64,000 nt of DNA, from positions 248,001-312,000 of the forward strand of contig NZ_JAAGOH010000001.1 of the NCBI RefSeq assembly GCF_010499455.1. The letters run 5' to 3'. Made by a program: the position numbers and the translations under genes. The notes beneath the pieces were generated by a model that was given only the letters and a program-made list of their open reading frames with translations, searched no databases and was not told the origin of the DNA. Each line of letters starts with the position of its first letter. The first letter of the stretch is position 1. The stretch is from Ideonella livida. GTDB lineage: Bacteria > Pseudomonadota > Gammaproteobacteria > Burkholderiales > Burkholderiaceae_C. Of the stretch, positions 61,924-64,000 are shown one piece after another.

Positions 61924-62706
61924 TCAGGGGCCCAGCTTGACGTTGATGCCGGTGAAGAAGGTCGAGTCCAGCATGCGCGTGCCTTGTGCCGGCTCGCTGT
62001 TGTAGGTCTGGATCAGGCCCAGGTTGAGCGAGAGGGTGCGCGTCACCGACACGGTCAGGCCCGCGTTGAGCTTGGCCTGCGTGTTCTTGGTGCCCGACAC
62101 CGCCGGGTAGGCCTCCAGCCGCTGGTTGAACGACACGGTCTCGGTCAGCTGGTGCGCGGAGTTCTCGCCCACGATCACGCTGGTGGTGGCAAAGGAGGAC
62201 TGCAGGCGCCCGTCGATGAGCTGCTGCTGCCCATAGCGCGCGAGCGTCCGGCTGGCACCGCCGTAGACGTCGAAGGTGTGCTGCGGCGTCTTCACCCAGT
62301 GGTGGCCCAGGCCGGTACCCACCAGGGTGCGCAGCGACAGGTCGGTCACCCGGTCATGCTCGACGCCGAGCTTGGCGAATCCGAACCAGTCGGCCGTGAT
62401 GTTGTGGTCGTACTGCCCGTCCAGGGCCCATTTGCCGGCGGTGGTGGTGGAGGTGCCCTCCACCCGGCTCTGGCCTTCGGTGACAGCGCCCACCAGGCTC
62501 AGCTTGGTGTCCACGGTCTGGCGGGAGAGGTCCAGATTCAGCAGCAGGTTCTGCGTGCTGGTGTTACCGGTCGTGGTGTTGAGGGACGCCCCGGCTTGTC
62601 CCCGCCACAGGCCGTCCTGGGGATCGGCGGCGCGGGCCGGGGGAGCGGTCAAGGCGGGGCTCAGTACGCAGGTGGTGACGATCCAGGCTGCAGGCGCCAA
62701 CTTCAT
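61924..62706 (-). CDS. DUF481 outer membrane beta-barrel protein
   Basis: 260 residues. A signal peptide (about 1-26, PPARA|ADPQ) is followed by a series of amphipathic strands: 'GQAGASLNTTTGNTSTQNLLLNLDLSRQTVDTKLSLVGAV', 'KWALDGQYDHNITADWFGFAKLGVEHDRVTDLSLRTLVGTGLGHHW' and 'FNQRLEAYPAVSG', ending '...FFTGINVKLGP'. This is the DUF481 (salt-induced outer membrane protein) family, about 12-14 strands. Function unknown. Convergent with gntR; divergent from the secretion ATPase gene. Confidence 0.88.
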   Translation of the reverse strand: MKLAPAAWIVTTCVLSPALTAPPARAADPQDGLWRGQAGASLNTTTGNTSTQNLLLNLDLSRQTVDTKLSLVGAVTEGQSRVEGTSTTTAGKWALDGQYDHNITADWFGFAKLGVEHDRVTDLSLRTLVGTGLGHHWVKTPQHTFDVYGGASRTLARYGQQQLIDGRLQSSFATTSVIVGENSAHQLTETVSFNQRLEAYPAVSGTKNTQAKLNAGLTVSVTRTLSLNLGLIQTYNSEPAQGTRMLDSTFFTGINVKLGP

Positions 62707-62896
62707 TCAGGTTCCTCTTCTCGAAAAAAGGGCGCAAGACTAACCGGCTTTGGACAGCCGGCGGCCCGGGCAGCGCCACCCGGCCCGCCGCTGCCCGGAA
62801 CAGGGCTGCGGCCACCCCGCTCATCGCCGCATCGGCCGACCCGGCGCTGCCTAGCATCGTGGCCACCCCCACCTTCCTGGCCCGCCAGGGCTTGTC

Positions 62897-64000
62897 ATGC
62901 CCACCGCCCCCGTCCCCAACGCTGCCACCGACGCCGCCACCGGCCGGCCACCCCGCCTGCGCCTGGGCGATGTGCTGGTGCAGCAGAAGCTCATCTCCGA
63001 GCAGCAGCTGCAGCAGGCGCTGGAGGAGGGTCGCCAGAGCGGCAAGCGTCTGGGGCGGCTGCTGATCGAGCGCGGCCAGGTCACCGAGGACGCGGTGGTG
63101 CAGGCCCTGGCCACCCAGCTGCGCATCCCCTTCGTCAACCTGCGCACCTTCCCGCTGCGCAGCGAGACGGTGCGCCTGCTGGCCGAGTCCCCGGCCCGGC
63201 GCCACCGCGCGGTGGTGCTGGAGGACAAGGGCGACCACCTCACGGTGGCCATGGCCGATCCCCTGGACCTCTTCGCCTACGACGAGCTCACCCGCCTGCT
63301 GCGCCGGCCGCTGCAGATGGTGGTGGTGGCCGAGAGCCAGCTGCCCGCCGTGCTGGACCGCCACTACCGGCGCAATGAGGAGATCACCGGCCTGGCCAAG
63401 GCGCTGGAGAAGGACGTGGGCGACGCCCTGGACTTCGGGACCCTGCAGGCCAGCCTGGGCCAGGAGGCCGCACCGGTGGTGCGCCTGCTGCAGTCGCTGT
63501 TCGAGGACGCGGTGCAGGTGGGCGCCTCGGACGTGCACCTGGAGCCGCAAGAGCGCGAGCTGCTCATCCGCAACCGGGTGGACGGGGTGCTGCAGACCCA
63601 GGCCCAGGCCGACAAGCGCATTGCCGCGGCGCTCACCCAGCGCCTGAAGCTCATGGCCAGCCTGGACATCTCCGAGAAGCGCCTGCCGCAGGACGGTCGC
63701 TTCAGCCTGCGGCTGAAGGAGCGCACGCTGGACGTGCGCCTGTCCACCCTGCCCTGCCAGTACGGGGAGAGTGTGGTCATGCGCCTGCTGGGGCAGGACC
63801 AGTCGGTGCGGCGGCTGGGCTCTATCGGCATGCCCGCGGCCATGCTGGAGCGCTTTGACGCCATCATCCACCGCGCCTCGGGCATGGTGCTGGTCACCGG
63901 GCCCACCGGCTCGGGCAAGACCACCACCCTGTACGCCGCCCTGGCCGAGATCGACGCCGACACCCACAAGGTGATCACCGTGGAGGACCCGGTGGAATAC
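62897..64000 (+). CDS. GspE/MshE-type secretion ATPase, 3' end cut by window edge
   Basis: At least 368 codons, running off the right edge in frame. An N-terminal MshEN domain (about 20-160) has 'RLGDVLVQQKLISEQQLQQAL' and 'RLGRLLIERGQVTEDAVVQALATQL', a c-di-GMP-binding fold in MshE. The catalytic GspE core then begins with 'VGASDVHLEPQERELLIRNRVDG' and reaches Walker A 'VTGPTGSGKTTTL' and the start of the Asp box 'EDPVEY'. The tetracysteine zinc motif would be beyond the edge. It powers a type II secretion system or type IV pilus. ATG 62897 is the first start in frame after the promoter region. Confidence 0.93.
   Translation, partial: MPTAPVPNAATDAATGRPPRLRLGDVLVQQKLISEQQLQQALEEGRQSGKRLGRLLIERGQVTEDAVVQALATQLRIPFVNLRTFPLRSETVRLLAESPARRHRAVVLEDKGDHLTVAMADPLDLFAYDELTRLLRRPLQMVVVAESQLPAVLDRHYRRNEEITGLAKALEKDVGDALDFGTLQASLGQEAAPVVRLLQSLFEDAVQVGASDVHLEPQERELLIRNRVDGVLQTQAQADKRIAAALTQRLKLMASLDISEKRLPQDGRFSLRLKERTLDVRLSTLPCQYGESVVMRLLGQDQSVRRLGSIGMPAAMLERFDAIIHRASGMVLVTGPTGSGKTTTLYAALAEIDADTHKVITVEDPVEY

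Noticed and set aside
1-64000. CRISPR arrays, IS elements, prophage or rRNA
   Set aside because: No spaced direct repeats, transposase, phage structural or rRNA sequence was recognised in a read through both strands.

Overview
The window is GC-rich (roughly 70% by eye), almost fully coding, and carries gene families typical of Burkholderiales (Betaproteobacteria). A Rubrivivax/Ideonella/Leptothrix-like organism would fit, but the species cannot be fixed from the sequence. No insertion sequence, phage, integrase or CRISPR array was seen. This is mostly ordinary chromosome with a few accessory modules.

Region 1 (1-8500, all minus strand) is a membrane-bound uptake [NiFe]-hydrogenase operon in transcription order hupS-hupL-hupE-hupC-(HigA-like)-hupD-hupF-hupG-hupH-hupI-hupJ, leaving the window at the left edge. 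The small subunit carries the extra cysteines of the oxygen-tolerant type. A near-consensus sigma-54 promoter and an 18-bp palindrome lie upstream of hupS.

Region 2 (8500-20700) holds a small unknown protein, an HD-GYP phosphodiesterase, a MoxR ATPase and a CoxE-type VWA protein separated by an opposing diguanylate cyclase, then tamA-tamB and a tRNA-Arg(CCU) with an acceptor-stem mismatch.

Region 3 (20900-37200) is mixed housekeeping: a CZB zinc-binding protein, an S41 protease, MoeB, a LOG-family protein, a DUF4394 lipoprotein, arginase, a nuclease/DUF1232 pair, a cytochrome c, a ligase-associated-type DEXH helicase coupled to a DUF429 protein, a chalcone-isomerase-like protein, a lipoprotein with a phospholipase A2 motif, a YgiQ radical-SAM protein, an exported Lys/Ala-rich protein and a DUF805 protein.

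Region 4 (37250-43990) has a TRAP transporter operon (TatT lipoprotein, DctP, fused DctQM) and a nudB / endonuclease-exonuclease-phosphatase / clsB operon.

Region 5 (44000-61900) is largely propionyl-CoA metabolism. prpE stands apart. The cluster mutase-GNAT-meaB-pccB-pccA-epimerase runs divergently from a GntR regulator. A 13-bp AT-rich motif is shared by the prpE and mutase/GntR upstream regions and is the probable GntR operator. Between them lie a tight operon (Sel1 protein, ExbB-like channel, ExbD-like DUF2149 protein, NarL-type two-component pair) and a divergent pair made of a permuted class III CoA-transferase and an HTH-citrate synthase fusion.

Region 6 (61900-64000) has a DUF481 outer-membrane protein and the start of a GspE/MshE-type secretion ATPase that runs off the right edge.
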